A stretch of DNA of 44,490 bases from the NCBI GenBank assembly GCA_023150375.1, contig JAKLLA010000027.1, positions 1 to 44,490 on the forward strand, in the 5' to 3' direction. The position numbers were made by a program, and so were the translations under genes. Position 1 is the first letter of the stretch, and every line of letters begins with the position of its first letter. This document shows positions 11,532 through 20,019 of this stretch, in pieces. The notes under the pieces are model-generated. The model did no database searches. It worked only from the letters and a program-made list of their open reading frames with translations, and was not told the DNA's origin. Source of the stretch: Burkholderiaceae bacterium (GTDB taxonomy: Bacteria > Pseudomonadota > Gammaproteobacteria > Burkholderiales > Burkholderiaceae_C).

Positions 11532-13985
11532 TCAGCCGTCCAGGTATCCCAGGCGCCGGCACAGCGCCTGGCTGCGCTCGAACTCCTCGCGCAGCAGCCG
11601 GCTCAGCTCTTCCAGCGGCTGCGCTGCCAACGGGCCCTGGGCGGCCTGCTGTTCCCAGTGGCGCGCCGTGGCGGCCAGGCGCTTCAGGCCCAGGCTGGCC
11701 GTGGCGCCCTTGAACTTGTGCAGCGCCGCTCGCATGCCCGCCGCCTCGGCCTGCGGCTGCAGCGCCTGCAGCAGTTCGGCCAGCGCCTCGGAGGGCTCGG
11801 CCAGCAGGCCCGCGAGCAGGCTGCGGTAGCCGTCCGGTCCCACCGCGACGCAGATCTCGGCGATGCCCTCGAGGTCGAGCCATTCGCCCACCTCGCCACG
11901 CTTCAGGCGCAGCCGGGCCGGCTTCGGCGGCGGTGCCACCGGCGCCGGGGCGGCCTCGGCCGGGACCGCCGGAACCGCGGCGGCGGTCGTGGGCGTCGAT
12001 TCGCCCGGCAACGGGGCGGCACCGCCCGGCGTGACCCGGGCCGGCGCAGCCGCCTGCGGCACGTGCCGGCGCAGCAGATCCTCGACCATGCCCACCTGCA
12101 CCGGTTTGGCCATGAAATCATTCATGCCGGCCTCCAGGGCGCGCTGCCGGGCGGCGTCGAAGGCATCGGCCGTGAGCGCGACGATGGGTACCGCGCCCGC
12201 CGGCGCGGGCAGCGCGCGGATGGCCCGGGTGGCCGCCAGGCCGTCCATCACCGGCATGTGCACATCCATCAGCACCAGGTCGCAGCGGTGCTCGCGCAGC
12301 CAGGCCACCGCCTCGGCGCCGTTCTCGCACAGGTGCACCTCATGGCCGAGCCGCTGCAGGATGGCCTGCATCAGCCGCCGGTTCACCGGGTGGTCGTCGG
12401 TCACCAGCACCTGCAGCACCGCAGCCCCGCTGCGCTCGCCGGCGGGCTCCGGGCTCGGGGCGGGCACCGGCGCACCCGCGGCCAGGCGGCCGGCGGCCGC
12501 CGCGGCGGCGTCGGCCATCGGCAGCGCCGGGGCGGCCGGCAGCGCCACCTCGTCCATCTCGTGCAACGCCACGACGACGTCGAAGCGGCTGCCCGCGCCG
12601 GGCTGGCTGGCCACCTCGATGTCGCCGCCCATCAGTCGCGCCAGGCTGCGCGAGATCTCCAGCCCCAGCCCGGTGCCGCCGTAGCGGCGCTGGATGCCGG
12701 CATCGCCCTGCGAGAAGCGCTGGAAGAGCTGGCGCAGCGTGGCCGCGTCCATGCCGATGCCGGTGTCGGCCACGCGCAGGCGCAGCCGCTCGGCCTGCCC
12801 TTCCCGGCGCGGCAGCCGCTCGACCTGCAGCGCCACCTCGCCGGCGGCGGTGAACTTCACCGCGTTGCCGAGCAGGTTGAACAGGATCTGCTTGAGCCGC
12901 TTGCCGTCGGCGTGCACGGCGCGCGGCACGTCCGCGGCCAGCTCGAAGCGCAGCTGCAGACCCTTGGCGCGGGCATGCCCGCCCATCAGCGCCACCACGT
13001 CGTGCAGCAGGCGGTGCAGGTCCACCGGCCCGGGCGAGACCTCCAGCCGGCCCGACTCCAGCGTCGACAGGTCCAGCACGTCGTTCAGGATCGACAGCAG
13101 GTGCAGGCCGGATTCGCGCGCGGTGGCCAGGTGGGCACGCTGCTGTGCGTCCAGCGGCGAGGCCTCGATCAGCGAGAGCATGCCCAGCAGCCCGTTGAAG
13201 GGCGTGCGCAACTCGTGACTCATGTTGGCCAGGAAGGCGCTCTTGGCGCGGCTGGCCTGTTCGGCCTCGGCGCGCGCCTCCTGCAGGTGCTGCGCCAGCT
13301 GCTCGAGGTGGCGGCGGCGCTGGTGCAGTGCACGCAGCTGGCGCACCACGATCACCGCGAAGACCAGCGTCAGCAGGCTCTGGAACACCGTCAGGCCGAT
13401 GGCGATGCGGCTCTGCTGGCGCACCGCATCGTTGCGCCGCGTGACCTGCTCGGCCACCGCCTGGTTGACCTGTAGCGACAGCGCGCGGATCGGCCCAGTC
13501 AGCGCCTCCAGGCGCTGTGCCAGGTCGCGCCAGACGGGCGCGTCCGGCACCCGGGCACCGCCGTCCTCGGCCAGCAGGGGGTCGGCATGGGCCACCAGGG
13601 CCTCGAGCTGCTGCAGCACCTCGGCCTGGCCGGGCAGGTCGGGCAGGACCTGGCGGGTGCGGTGCGGCTCGATCAGGCTGATGCGGCTGACGAAGATCTC
13701 GTAGCGCTCGCGCAGCTCGTCGGGCGAGACGCTGCGCCGGTCCGCCAGGTCGTCGGCCAGGCTGCGCAGCCGCAGGGCCTCGGTCTCGAGCTGATAGAAG
13801 CTCCAGACCAGATTGTCACCCTGGTAGGCCACGGTCTCGTTGAGCAGGCCCAGCGAGCGCGACTGCACCCAGGCCACGCCCGCGAAGGCCGCCACCAGGA
13901 CCAGCCCGATCAGCGACAGCCAGGCCGCCGGACCGCGCGAGGGCGGTCCCGCTGCGGCATCGGGATCGGCGTCCGGGCGGCTCAC
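11532..13985 (-). CDS. Hybrid sensor histidine kinase (HK-REC-Hpt)
   Basis: An inner-membrane sensor with an internal phosphorelay, 817 residues. There are two membrane helices (about 22-40 and 194-215) around a periplasmic helical domain of about 150 residues. A coiled linker leads to HisKA with FLANMSHELRTPFNG (His257), then a complete HATPase with GNAVKFTAAGEV, DTGIGMD and GGTGLGLEIS. After a proline/alanine linker comes a receiver domain (VTDDHPVNRR, LVLMDVHMPVMDG; Asp574 the acceptor), and a C-terminal Hpt domain (ALHKFKGATASLG; His756). The start is GTG at 13983-13985, overlapping the stop of the preceding sulfite-oxidase-fold gene (GTGA), so the two are translationally coupled and probably act together. 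No response regulator gene is adjacent, so the final output partner is unknown. Confidence 0.93.
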   Translation of the reverse strand: MSRPDADPDAAAGPPSRGPAAWLSLIGLVLVAAFAGVAWVQSRSLGLLNETVAYQGDNLVWSFYQLETEALRLRSLADDLADRRSVSPDELRERYEIFVSRISLIEPHRTRQVLPDLPGQAEVLQQLEALVAHADPLLAEDGGARVPDAPVWRDLAQRLEALTGPIRALSLQVNQAVAEQVTRRNDAVRQQSRIAIGLTVFQSLLTLVFAVIVVRQLRALHQRRRHLEQLAQHLQEARAEAEQASRAKSAFLANMSHELRTPFNGLLGMLSLIEASPLDAQQRAHLATARESGLHLLSILNDVLDLSTLESGRLEVSPGPVDLHRLLHDVVALMGGHARAKGLQLRFELAADVPRAVHADGKRLKQILFNLLGNAVKFTAAGEVALQVERLPRREGQAERLRLRVADTGIGMDAATLRQLFQRFSQGDAGIQRRYGGTGLGLEISRSLARLMGGDIEVASQPGAGSRFDVVVALHEMDEVALPAAPALPMADAAAAAAGRLAAGAPVPAPSPEPAGERSGAAVLQVLVTDDHPVNRRLMQAILQRLGHEVHLCENGAEAVAWLREHRCDLVLMDVHMPVMDGLAATRAIRALPAPAGAVPIVALTADAFDAARQRALEAGMNDFMAKPVQVGMVEDLLRRHVPQAAAPARVTPGGAAPLPGESTPTTAAAVPAVPAEAAPAPVAPPPKPARLRLKRGEVGEWLDLEGIAEICVAVGPDGYRSLLAGLLAEPSEALAELLQALQPQAEAAGMRAALHKFKGATASLGLKRLAATARHWEQQAAQGPLAAQPLEELSRLLREEFERSQALCRRLGYLDG

Positions 13986-14503
13986 TCCACCTCGAGGTGC
14001 TTGAGCTGCCAGGCCGAGCGGCTGTAGTAGCGCTCCGAGCGCAGCGCGGCGTCGCTGTCGAAGGGATAGACGATGAACAGCGGCCCCTTCTCGCGCACCG
14101 GCATGGGCTGGTCGTCCAGCAGCCTGGCCAGCAGCACCGGGTAGGTCCGGCAGTCGGCCACCGGCAGCGCGACCTTGTAGTCGTTCAGCGCCACCGCCTG
14201 CAGGGTGCTGCCGCTGGCCCCCACGGCGTTCAGCACGTCGCGCAGCAGCGGGCCGGTGAACTTGCGCGGCCCTTCGTGCCAGGGCGTGCGGGTCGTGAAG
14301 CTGTGCTGCGGCAGCGCGGCCAGCATCGCCATGTCGAACTCGGCGCGCTCGCCGGCGTTCTTCACCGCAATGCGCCCGCCGATGCTCAGGATCACCCGCC
14401 CCCGGGGTCGGTCCAGCGCGGCCACCGGGCCGGCCAGCAGACTGCCCAGGCCGGCCAGCAGCAGGGCCCGGCGGTTCGGAATGGGGGAAACATCAGGACG
14501 CAT
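13982..14503 (-). CDS. Secreted sulfite-oxidase-fold (molybdopterin-binding-like) protein, degenerate
   Basis: 173 residues with a twin-Arg-type leader (NRRALLLAGLGSLLAGPVAAL), so exported to the periplasm. The remainder matches the core of the oxidoreductase molybdopterin-binding domain: FTGPLLRDVLNAVGA, LNDYKVALPVADC, LLARLLDDQPMPVREKGPLFIVYPFD. In true members the segment before this carries the cysteine that ligates molybdenum, in a C-x-x-G-W context. Here it reads HSFTTRTPW (67-75), with threonine instead, and the dimerisation domain is missing. An enzymatic role is therefore doubtful. Overlap with the hybrid kinase start suggests a periplasmic sensory subunit. This role is inference. 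Confidence 0.75.
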   Translation of the reverse strand: MRPDVSPIPNRRALLLAGLGSLLAGPVAALDRPRGRVILSIGGRIAVKNAGERAEFDMAMLAALPQHSFTTRTPWHEGPRKFTGPLLRDVLNAVGASGSTLQAVALNDYKVALPVADCRTYPVLLARLLDDQPMPVREKGPLFIVYPFDSDAALRSERYYSRSAWQLKHLEVE

Positions 14504-14539
14504 GACAGGCGCCTCCGTGTGGCCGCGGACCCGGGACGG

Positions 14540-14860
14540 TCAGCCGAAGTGGCAGATGTAGTGGTAGGGCTCGCCCTCGACGCGGATCTCGAAGCGGGCG
14601 TTGCCCGGCACCTCGAAACGCTCGCCCGGGCCGAAGCTCTGCCAGTCGGCGGCACCGGGCAGCCTGACGCTGCAGCGGCCGGCCACGGTCTCCATGACCT
14701 CGGGCGCGCCGGTGCTGAAGACCAGGCTGGACGGCAGGATCACGCCGACGCTCTTCTTCGTGCCGTCGGCCAGGGTGATCGAGTGCGAGACGCAGCGGCC
14801 GTCGAAGTAGACGTTGGCCTGGGTCTGGACGGTGACGTGGGCGATCTGCGCAGTGCTCAT
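14540..14860 (-). CDS. ppnP: Pyrimidine/purine nucleoside phosphorylase PpnP (YaiE/UPF0345)
   Basis: A small cupin that phosphorolyses several nucleosides to base and ribose 1-phosphate. It has 106 residues, close to E. coli PpnP, with the family pattern ANVYFDGRCVSHSITLADGT, GVILPSSLVFSTGAPEVMET and the conserved end YHYICHFG. It lies 36 nt upstream of the sulfite-oxidase-fold gene on the same strand and may share its transcript. The region before the ATG is pyrimidine-rich (CTTTCTTCCTCCC) with no Shine-Dalgarno. Confidence 0.92.
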   Translation of the reverse strand: MSTAQIAHVTVQTQANVYFDGRCVSHSITLADGTKKSVGVILPSSLVFSTGAPEVMETVAGRCSVRLPGAADWQSFGPGERFEVPGNARFEIRVEGEPYHYICHFG

Positions 14861-15181
14861 GGGAAAAGGGAGGAAGAAAGTGGGGGCCGGCGACGCAAGG
14901 GAAGCCGGCGGGTTCGCTCCGGCCGGGCGCGGGAGCCACGACAGGCCGGGCGGATTCTAGGGAGGAGTGCCGCCGCCGCGGCAGCGCGGCCGCTGCGTGC
15001 CCTGGCACGACAGCGTCAGGCTGCACGCTTGCCGGTCCTGTCCCTGGGGCGACATCTCCCCCGGGACAGCCCCGTGGGCACCCGCACGGCCGCGGCGTAT
15101 ACCTGCGGCCAGCGCCTGCCGGCGCCCGCCGCCGCTCCCGCCCGGGAGCCCTCCCCGACCGCCGAACCGCCTCGAACCGCG
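14861..15181. other. Divergent intergenic region, ppnP / acyl-CoA synthetase
   Basis: 321 bp between divergent genes. The only promoter-like signal I see is TAGAAT on the minus strand (14959-14954), about 94 nt before ppnP, without a matching -35 box. Towards the synthetase gene there is GTATAC near 15097. No RNA gene, repeat or further ORF with support is present. Confidence 0.4.
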
Positions 15182-16912
15182 ATGAACGCTGCCGCTGCCG
15201 ACCTGCCCCCGCTGCCCGATCGCCCCCACCACGCCTTCTGGCCGCGGCGCATGCCGCGCCGCCTGCAGGTGCCCGAGACCTCGCTGTGGTTCAACCTCGA
15301 GGTGGCCGCCCGGCGCTGGCCCGACCGGCCGGCCTATGTCTTCTTCGGCCGGCCGCTCACCTACCGCCAGCTCTTCGACCAGGCCGAGGCGCTGGCGGCC
15401 TGGCTGCGCAGCGCCGGCGTCGCGCGCGGCGACCGCGTCGCGGTGTTCATGCAGAACCTGCCGCAGTACGCCGTGGCCTTCTACGCCATCTGGCGCGCCG
15501 ATGCGGTGGCCGTGCCGGTCAACCCGATGAACAAGGCCGACGAGTTCGGCCACTACATCACCGACCCGGACACGAAGGTGGTCGTGACCAGCGCCGACCT
15601 GGCGCCCATCGTCGTGCAGGCCGACGCGGCGCTGCCGGCCCCGCAGCGCCTGCGCGCCCTGCTGGTGACCCAGGTCGGCGAGTCCCTGCCCGACCCGCTG
15701 CCGGCCGAGGAACGCCCCGCCGAGGCGGTGCTGCAGTGGCTTACCCACACCCCGGCGCTGCCCGAGGGCGCCACCGCCTGGGCCGACGCACTGGCTGCCG
15801 GGGCGGCGGCGCGCGCGCAGCTCGGCCCCAGCCTGAACGGCCCGGACGACCTGGCCCTGCTGCCCTACACCTCGGGCACCACCGGCCTGCCCAAGGGCTG
15901 CATGCACCCGCACCGCTCACTGATGCACAACGCGGTCGGCAACGCGGTCTGGGGGCAGGCCGGTGCCGAGTCGGTGGGGCTGGGCGTGCTGCCCTTCTTC
16001 CACATCACCGGTCTGGTCAACGGCCTGCTCACCAACGTCTGGGCCGGCAGCACGCTGGTGATGCTGCCGCGCTGGGACCGCGAGCTGGCCGGCCGGCTGA
16101 TCTCGCGCTGGCGCATCACGCACTGGACCTGCATCCCGACGATGGTGATCGACCTGTTCGGCAGCCCGAACTACCGGTCCTTCGACCTGTCCAGCCTGCA
16201 GAGCGTGGCCGGCGGGGGCGCGGCGATGCCGCAGGCGGTGGCCGAGCGGCTGCGCGACGAGTTCGGCATCCTGTTCACCGAAGGCTACGGACTGACCGAG
16301 ACGGCCGCGCCCAGCCACCTCAACCCGCCCGAGCGCGCCAAGCTGCAGTGCCTGGGCATTCCCTTCCTGAGCACCGATGCGCTGGTGGTGGACCCGGTCA
16401 CGCTGCAGCCGCTGCCGAGCGGCGAGGTCGGCGAGATCGTGATCCACGGCCCCGAGGTGTTCTCCGGCTACTGGAAGCACCCCGAGGCCACCGCCGCCGC
16501 CTTCGTCGAGATCGAGGGCCGGCGCTACTTCCGCTCCGGCGACCTGGGCCGGGTCGACGAGGAGGGCTACTTCTTCATCACCGACCGCCTCAAGCGCATG
16601 ATCAACGCCAGCGGCTACAAGGTCTGGCCCAGCGAGGTGGAACTGCTGCTGTACCGCCACCCGGCGGTGGCCGAGGCCTGCATCATCGCCGCGAAGGACG
16701 CCTACCGCGGCGAGACCGTCAAGGCGGTCGTGGTGCTGCGCGCCGAGGCCCGCGGCCAGACCCAGCCCGAGGACATCGTCGCCTGGAGCCGCGAGCACAT
16801 GGCGGCCTACAAGGTGCCGCGCATCGTCGAGTTCGTCGACAGCCTGCCCAAGAGCGGCTCGGGCAAGGTGATGTGGCGGCTGCTGCAGGAGAAGGAGCAG
16901 CGCGGCGGCTGA
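15182..16912 (+). CDS. Fatty-acid/medium-chain acyl-CoA synthetase (AMP-binding)
   Basis: Activates a carboxylic acid to its CoA thioester through an acyl-adenylate. It has 576 residues. The P-loop motif is PYTSGTTGLPKG (about 229-240), the A5 motif is GYGLTETAAPSHLNPPE, A7/A8 are YFRSGDLGRVDEEGYFFITDRLKRMINASGYKV, and the C-terminal A10 lysine is in PKSGSGKVMWR. The overall pattern is that of FadD-like or medium-chain ligases (AlkK type). There is no signal peptide. It stands alone, 62 nt before yciH. The substrate cannot be read from the sequence. Confidence 0.92.
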   Translation: MNAAAADLPPLPDRPHHAFWPRRMPRRLQVPETSLWFNLEVAARRWPDRPAYVFFGRPLTYRQLFDQAEALAAWLRSAGVARGDRVAVFMQNLPQYAVAFYAIWRADAVAVPVNPMNKADEFGHYITDPDTKVVVTSADLAPIVVQADAALPAPQRLRALLVTQVGESLPDPLPAEERPAEAVLQWLTHTPALPEGATAWADALAAGAAARAQLGPSLNGPDDLALLPYTSGTTGLPKGCMHPHRSLMHNAVGNAVWGQAGAESVGLGVLPFFHITGLVNGLLTNVWAGSTLVMLPRWDRELAGRLISRWRITHWTCIPTMVIDLFGSPNYRSFDLSSLQSVAGGGAAMPQAVAERLRDEFGILFTEGYGLTETAAPSHLNPPERAKLQCLGIPFLSTDALVVDPVTLQPLPSGEVGEIVIHGPEVFSGYWKHPEATAAAFVEIEGRRYFRSGDLGRVDEEGYFFITDRLKRMINASGYKVWPSEVELLLYRHPAVAEACIIAAKDAYRGETVKAVVVLRAEARGQTQPEDIVAWSREHMAAYKVPRIVEFVDSLPKSGSGKVMWRLLQEKEQRGG

Positions 16913-16974
16913 CCCCGGCCGGGCGTGCAGGCCGGGCGCGCAGTCCGCCCGCCGATGCGCTACGCTGCCCGGCC

Positions 16975-17361
16975 ATGAACCGACCGTCCGCCGGCGCCAC
17001 GCGTCTCGTCTACTCCACCGAACTCGGCCGCATCTGCCCGGACTGCCGCGCGCCGGTGGCCGAGTGCCGCTGCAAGGCGCTGGCCGCAGCGCGACCGCAG
17101 GGCGACGGTCGGGTGCGCATCAGCCGCGAGACGCAGCGCCGCGGCGGCAAGGTGGTGACCGTGGTGCGCGGCCTGCCGCTGGACGAGGCGGCGCTGGCCG
17201 CACTGGGCAAACGCCTGCGCAGCGCCTGCGGTGCCGGCGGGACCGCGCGCGACGGCGTGCTGGAGATCCAGGGCGAGCACCTGCAGCGGGTCGCCAGCCT
17301 GCTGGCCGACGAGGGCTGGAAGGCCCAGGTGATCGCGCCGATGCCCGGCCGCAGCGGCTGA
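16975..17361 (+). CDS. yciH: YciH/SUI1-family translation factor
   Basis: The bacterial homologue of eIF1, thought to influence initiation fidelity. It has 128 residues. An N-terminal cysteine knuckle (RICPDCRAPVAECRC, residues 19-33) is followed by the SUI1 fold: VRISRETQRRGGKVVTVVRGL, GTARDGVLEIQGEH and a C-terminal GWKAQVI. The CPxCxxxxxxCxC cluster is usual in beta- and gammaproteobacterial YciH. No Shine-Dalgarno is seen. TACGCT at 16961-16966 ends 8 nt before the ATG, so the mRNA may be leaderless. Confidence 0.92.
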   Translation: MNRPSAGATRLVYSTELGRICPDCRAPVAECRCKALAAARPQGDGRVRISRETQRRGGKVVTVVRGLPLDEAALAALGKRLRSACGAGGTARDGVLEIQGEHLQRVASLLADEGWKAQVIAPMPGRSG

Positions 17362-17516
17362 TCCACACCGGCGGGCCGTGCAGCCTGCCCGGATCGCGGG
17401 GCCGTCGTTACACACGGATCGTCGCTCTCGTTCGACAATGCCGGTTCGGGATCGGGCCGAGGCCGTCGGACGCGAACGGCCGATGCGCCCATCCCGCAAC
17501 GGCGGAGGGCAGCGCC

Positions 17517-18389
17517 ATGGCAATCGCGACGATCTGCGCACCTGGGGACTTCCCCGGCCGGTGCTGGCGCTGGCTGGGTGGCGTGCTGATGCTGCTGGGG
17601 CTGGCCGCCTGCGCCGCACCGGACCGGCCGCCGGCCACCAGCGGCCCACCGGAGGAGTCCGCACCGCTCCCGGTTCCCGCCCCGGCCCCGTCCCCGGCCC
17701 CGGCACCCGCCCCGCCGCCGCCGCCCCCCGCCCCGGCCCCGACGGCACCGCCGCCGCAGCCTGTCGGGGGCGATCCCCCTGCGGCGATGGCCATGCCGGC
17801 CTTTCCCTGGCCGCCGCCCCGCCCGTCGGCCGAGTCCGTGCTGCCGCGCCACTGGCTGCCGCAGGGCAATGCGGTGCGGCTGGGCGACGTGGCCGACACG
17901 CTCGGCGAGGCGCTGGAGGCCGCACGCTACCCGCGCTGGTCCTTCCTGGCCGTACCCAACGGCTTCGCGCTGGTCTCGCAGATGGAGCAGATCCGCCCGG
18001 ACGGCAGCCCCAGCGCCGTGCCGGCGCGCTGGAGCACGCGCATGCCGCCGGCCTCGGACCTGAGCATCGTCGAGTTCGTCAAGGCGCTGGCAAACGCCCA
18101 GCCGGGCTACTACCGAACGATCGTCTACCTGGTCACCGACCAGCCCTGGAAGCGCAGCGCCGCCGCGCCCAGCGGCGCGCAGGCGCAGGCCTGGCTCACC
18201 GAAGGACTGTCCACCCTGCCGCCGGCCCTTGCCCAGCGACCCTACGGCGGCGCATACCGCACCACGGCGCTGGTCTACGAGTTCCGCAAGCCCGCCGAGG
18301 GCCGGCCCGCCGTGCTGGTGGAGACCAGCCGCACCCCGGCGCGCGCGCACCTGGACAAGGCCGGCATCACCGCCGCCCTCGGGCGCTGA
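17517..18389 (+). CDS. Proline-rich lipoprotein of unknown function
   Basis: 290 residues. The leader WLGGVLMLLGLAACAAP contains a lipobox (LAAC, Cys about 32), so the mature protein should be lipid-anchored, probably in the outer membrane. A linker of almost only Pro and Ala follows (about 50-82). The globular part (from about 108) contains RYPRWSFLAVPNGFALVSQ, DGSPSAVPARWSTRMP and GYYRTIVYLVTDQPW, and ends with a beta-rich segment. I do not recognise the domain. The stop is 25 nt before the TIR gene on the same strand, so the pair is likely cotranscribed. Confidence 0.82.
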   Translation: MAIATICAPGDFPGRCWRWLGGVLMLLGLAACAAPDRPPATSGPPEESAPLPVPAPAPSPAPAPAPPPPPPAPAPTAPPPQPVGGDPPAAMAMPAFPWPPPRPSAESVLPRHWLPQGNAVRLGDVADTLGEALEAARYPRWSFLAVPNGFALVSQMEQIRPDGSPSAVPARWSTRMPPASDLSIVEFVKALANAQPGYYRTIVYLVTDQPWKRSAAAPSGAQAQAWLTEGLSTLPPALAQRPYGGAYRTTALVYEFRKPAEGRPAVLVETSRTPARAHLDKAGITAALGR

Positions 18390-18414
18390 GCGCGCGATCC
18401 CCACGGCGCAGCGC

Positions 18415-19062
18415 ATGAGCACCGTCTTTCTCAGCTACCGGCGCAGCGACTCGGGCGGTGAGGCGGCCCGGCTGGAAGAGCACCTGCAGCAGTCGCTCGG
18501 ACGCGATGCGGTGTTCCGCGACGTCAGCGACATCGAGGCCGGCAGCCGCTTCGACCGCACGCTGACCGAACGGCTCGCCGCCGCCCGGGTGGTGCTGGTG
18601 CTGATCGGCCGCAGCTGGCTGGAGGAGCTGACGCAGCGCCTGGAGCGCGCGGAACTGGATTACCACCGTCAGGAGATCGCGCAGGCCCTGGCGCAGGGCA
18701 AGCGGGTCATCCCGCTGCTGCTGCACGGCACGATGCTGCCGGCCACCGAGGCCCTGCCCGACGACCTGAAGGCGCTGACCCGCTGCCATGCCCTGACCCT
18801 GCGCGACGAAGCCTGGCGCGACGACGTCGAACGCCTGGCCGACGCCATCGGCCGCCCCTACGACTGGCGCCGGCTCGGCCTGCGCAGCCTGGGCGCCCTG
18901 CTGGCCAGCGTCGTCGGCGTCTGGCTGCTGGCGCCCCGCCTGGCCCCCGAGGCCGGCGTGCCGGAGCTGCGCAACCTGATCCTGGCCCTGCTGGCCGGCT
19001 ATGCGGCCGTCGAGGCCGCCCTGGGCTGGCGCCACGCGCGGCGCCTGAATCGGCTGCAGTGA
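18415..19062 (+). CDS. TIR-domain protein with C-terminal membrane segments
   Basis: 215 residues. The TIR domain covers about 1-150: box 1 is VFLSYRRSDSGGEAARLEEHL, followed by AVFRDVSDIEAGSRF (BB-loop region) and VVLVLIGRSWLEEL. The helix YHRQEIAQALAQGKRVIPLL aligns with the SARM1 and bacterial TIR segment that holds the catalytic glutamate, here Glu87, so NAD+ cleavage is possible. Two hydrophobic segments (LRSLGALLASVVGVWLLAP and LILALLAGYAAVEAALGW) close the protein and would anchor it to the inner membrane with TIR in the cytoplasm. It follows the lipoprotein gene by 25 nt. No known defence partner (SMODS, Argonaute, SIR2, ThsA) is nearby. Confidence 0.9.
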   Translation: MSTVFLSYRRSDSGGEAARLEEHLQQSLGRDAVFRDVSDIEAGSRFDRTLTERLAAARVVLVLIGRSWLEELTQRLERAELDYHRQEIAQALAQGKRVIPLLLHGTMLPATEALPDDLKALTRCHALTLRDEAWRDDVERLADAIGRPYDWRRLGLRSLGALLASVVGVWLLAPRLAPEAGVPELRNLILALLAGYAAVEAALGWRHARRLNRLQ

Positions 19063-19071
19063 GCGCCGGGA

Positions 19072-20019
19072 TCAATCCAGCAGGAACACCTCGTCACCCG
19101 ACCCGGGCACACAGTCGACCGCCAGCGGCTCCCAGCCGCGCCGCCGCACCGCGCGGTCGCCCCGATGGCAGAACTCCAGCCGTTCGGCCTGCGGCAGCCA
19201 CTGGCGCACGAAGCCCTCCAGCGCGTCGGGCATGCTGACGGAGAATCGCCCGGCCGCCAGCGCCTCGGCCGGATGGTCGTCGTGCTGCAGCCAGGGCAGC
19301 CAGCCCGCCAGGCGGGTCAGCGGCGCCCAGGGCAGCACGAAGGGCTGCGGCCGGTAGCCGACCTCCCAGAGCCAGGCCTGCGCGGCAGCCCGGCGCAGCG
19401 CAGGCGGCGCAGGCCCGGCCGGCTCCGGGCGACCCGACCAGGCCTGGGCCAGCAGTTCGGCCACCCACTGGTTGCAGTTCTGGTAGGCGGTGGAGAAGGC
19501 GTAGGCATTGGCGCTGTACTGCGGCGCCAGCAGGTCGAGCGCCCGGCGCGGGTCCAGCGCCGTCTGCGCGAGCGCATCGGCCGCGGCCTCGGGCAGCAGC
19601 AGCAGCGACACGAAGCCGGCCTGCGGGTCGTCGCTGCCGAAGACGAAGCCGGCGATGCCCTGATCGAACAGCCGTGGGCGCTGCTCCTCGCAGGCGAAAT
19701 AGAGCTGGCGCACCGACCAGGCGCCGCGTGGGCTGGCGCGCAGCGCCACGCCGCTGTGCGAGTAGCGCAGGTCGAACAGGCTCAGGTCGGTGCCCGAGCG
19801 CGACACCAGCACCGCCGAACGCCCCGATGCCTCCAGCGTCTGCCGGATCAGCGCGGCAAAGCGCAGCAGCCGGTCGCGCTGGGCGGCGCTGAGGTCGCGC
19901 GGCGCCTCGCAGAAGCCCAGCCCCGCCCCCAGCGAGGCCGCCCGCGTCGACGCCGCCGCGGCGAGCCCCAGAGCCAGCCCCAGCGCCGCGACGGCAGCGC
20001 GCAGACCGCCGGGCCTCAA
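19072..20019 (-). CDS. DUF2145 family exported protein
   Basis: 315 residues with a signal peptide (AAVAALGLALGLAAAASTRA). The mature start FCEAPRDLSAAQRDRLLRFAALIR and the segment DLRYSHSGVALRASPRGAW are the DUF2145 pattern. His in YSHSGVAL and Cys in YQNCNQWVAELL are arranged like a circularly permuted NlpC/P60 (papain-like) site, so a periplasmic hydrolase is possible; this is inference. The start is TTG at 20017-20019, overlapping the stop of the preceding gene (TTGA), which implies coupled translation. Alternative starts downstream would truncate the signal peptide. Confidence 0.82.
   Translation of the reverse strand: MRPGGLRAAVAALGLALGLAAAASTRAASLGAGLGFCEAPRDLSAAQRDRLLRFAALIRQTLEASGRSAVLVSRSGTDLSLFDLRYSHSGVALRASPRGAWSVRQLYFACEEQRPRLFDQGIAGFVFGSDDPQAGFVSLLLLPEAAADALAQTALDPRRALDLLAPQYSANAYAFSTAYQNCNQWVAELLAQAWSGRPEPAGPAPPALRRAAAQAWLWEVGYRPQPFVLPWAPLTRLAGWLPWLQHDDHPAEALAAGRFSVSMPDALEGFVRQWLPQAERLEFCHRGDRAVRRRGWEPLAVDCVPGSGDEVFLLD

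Noticed and set aside
17665-17765. Pro/Ala-coding low-complexity DNA as a regulatory repeat
   Set aside because: It is in frame and encodes the linker between lipobox and globular domain, so the coding role explains it.
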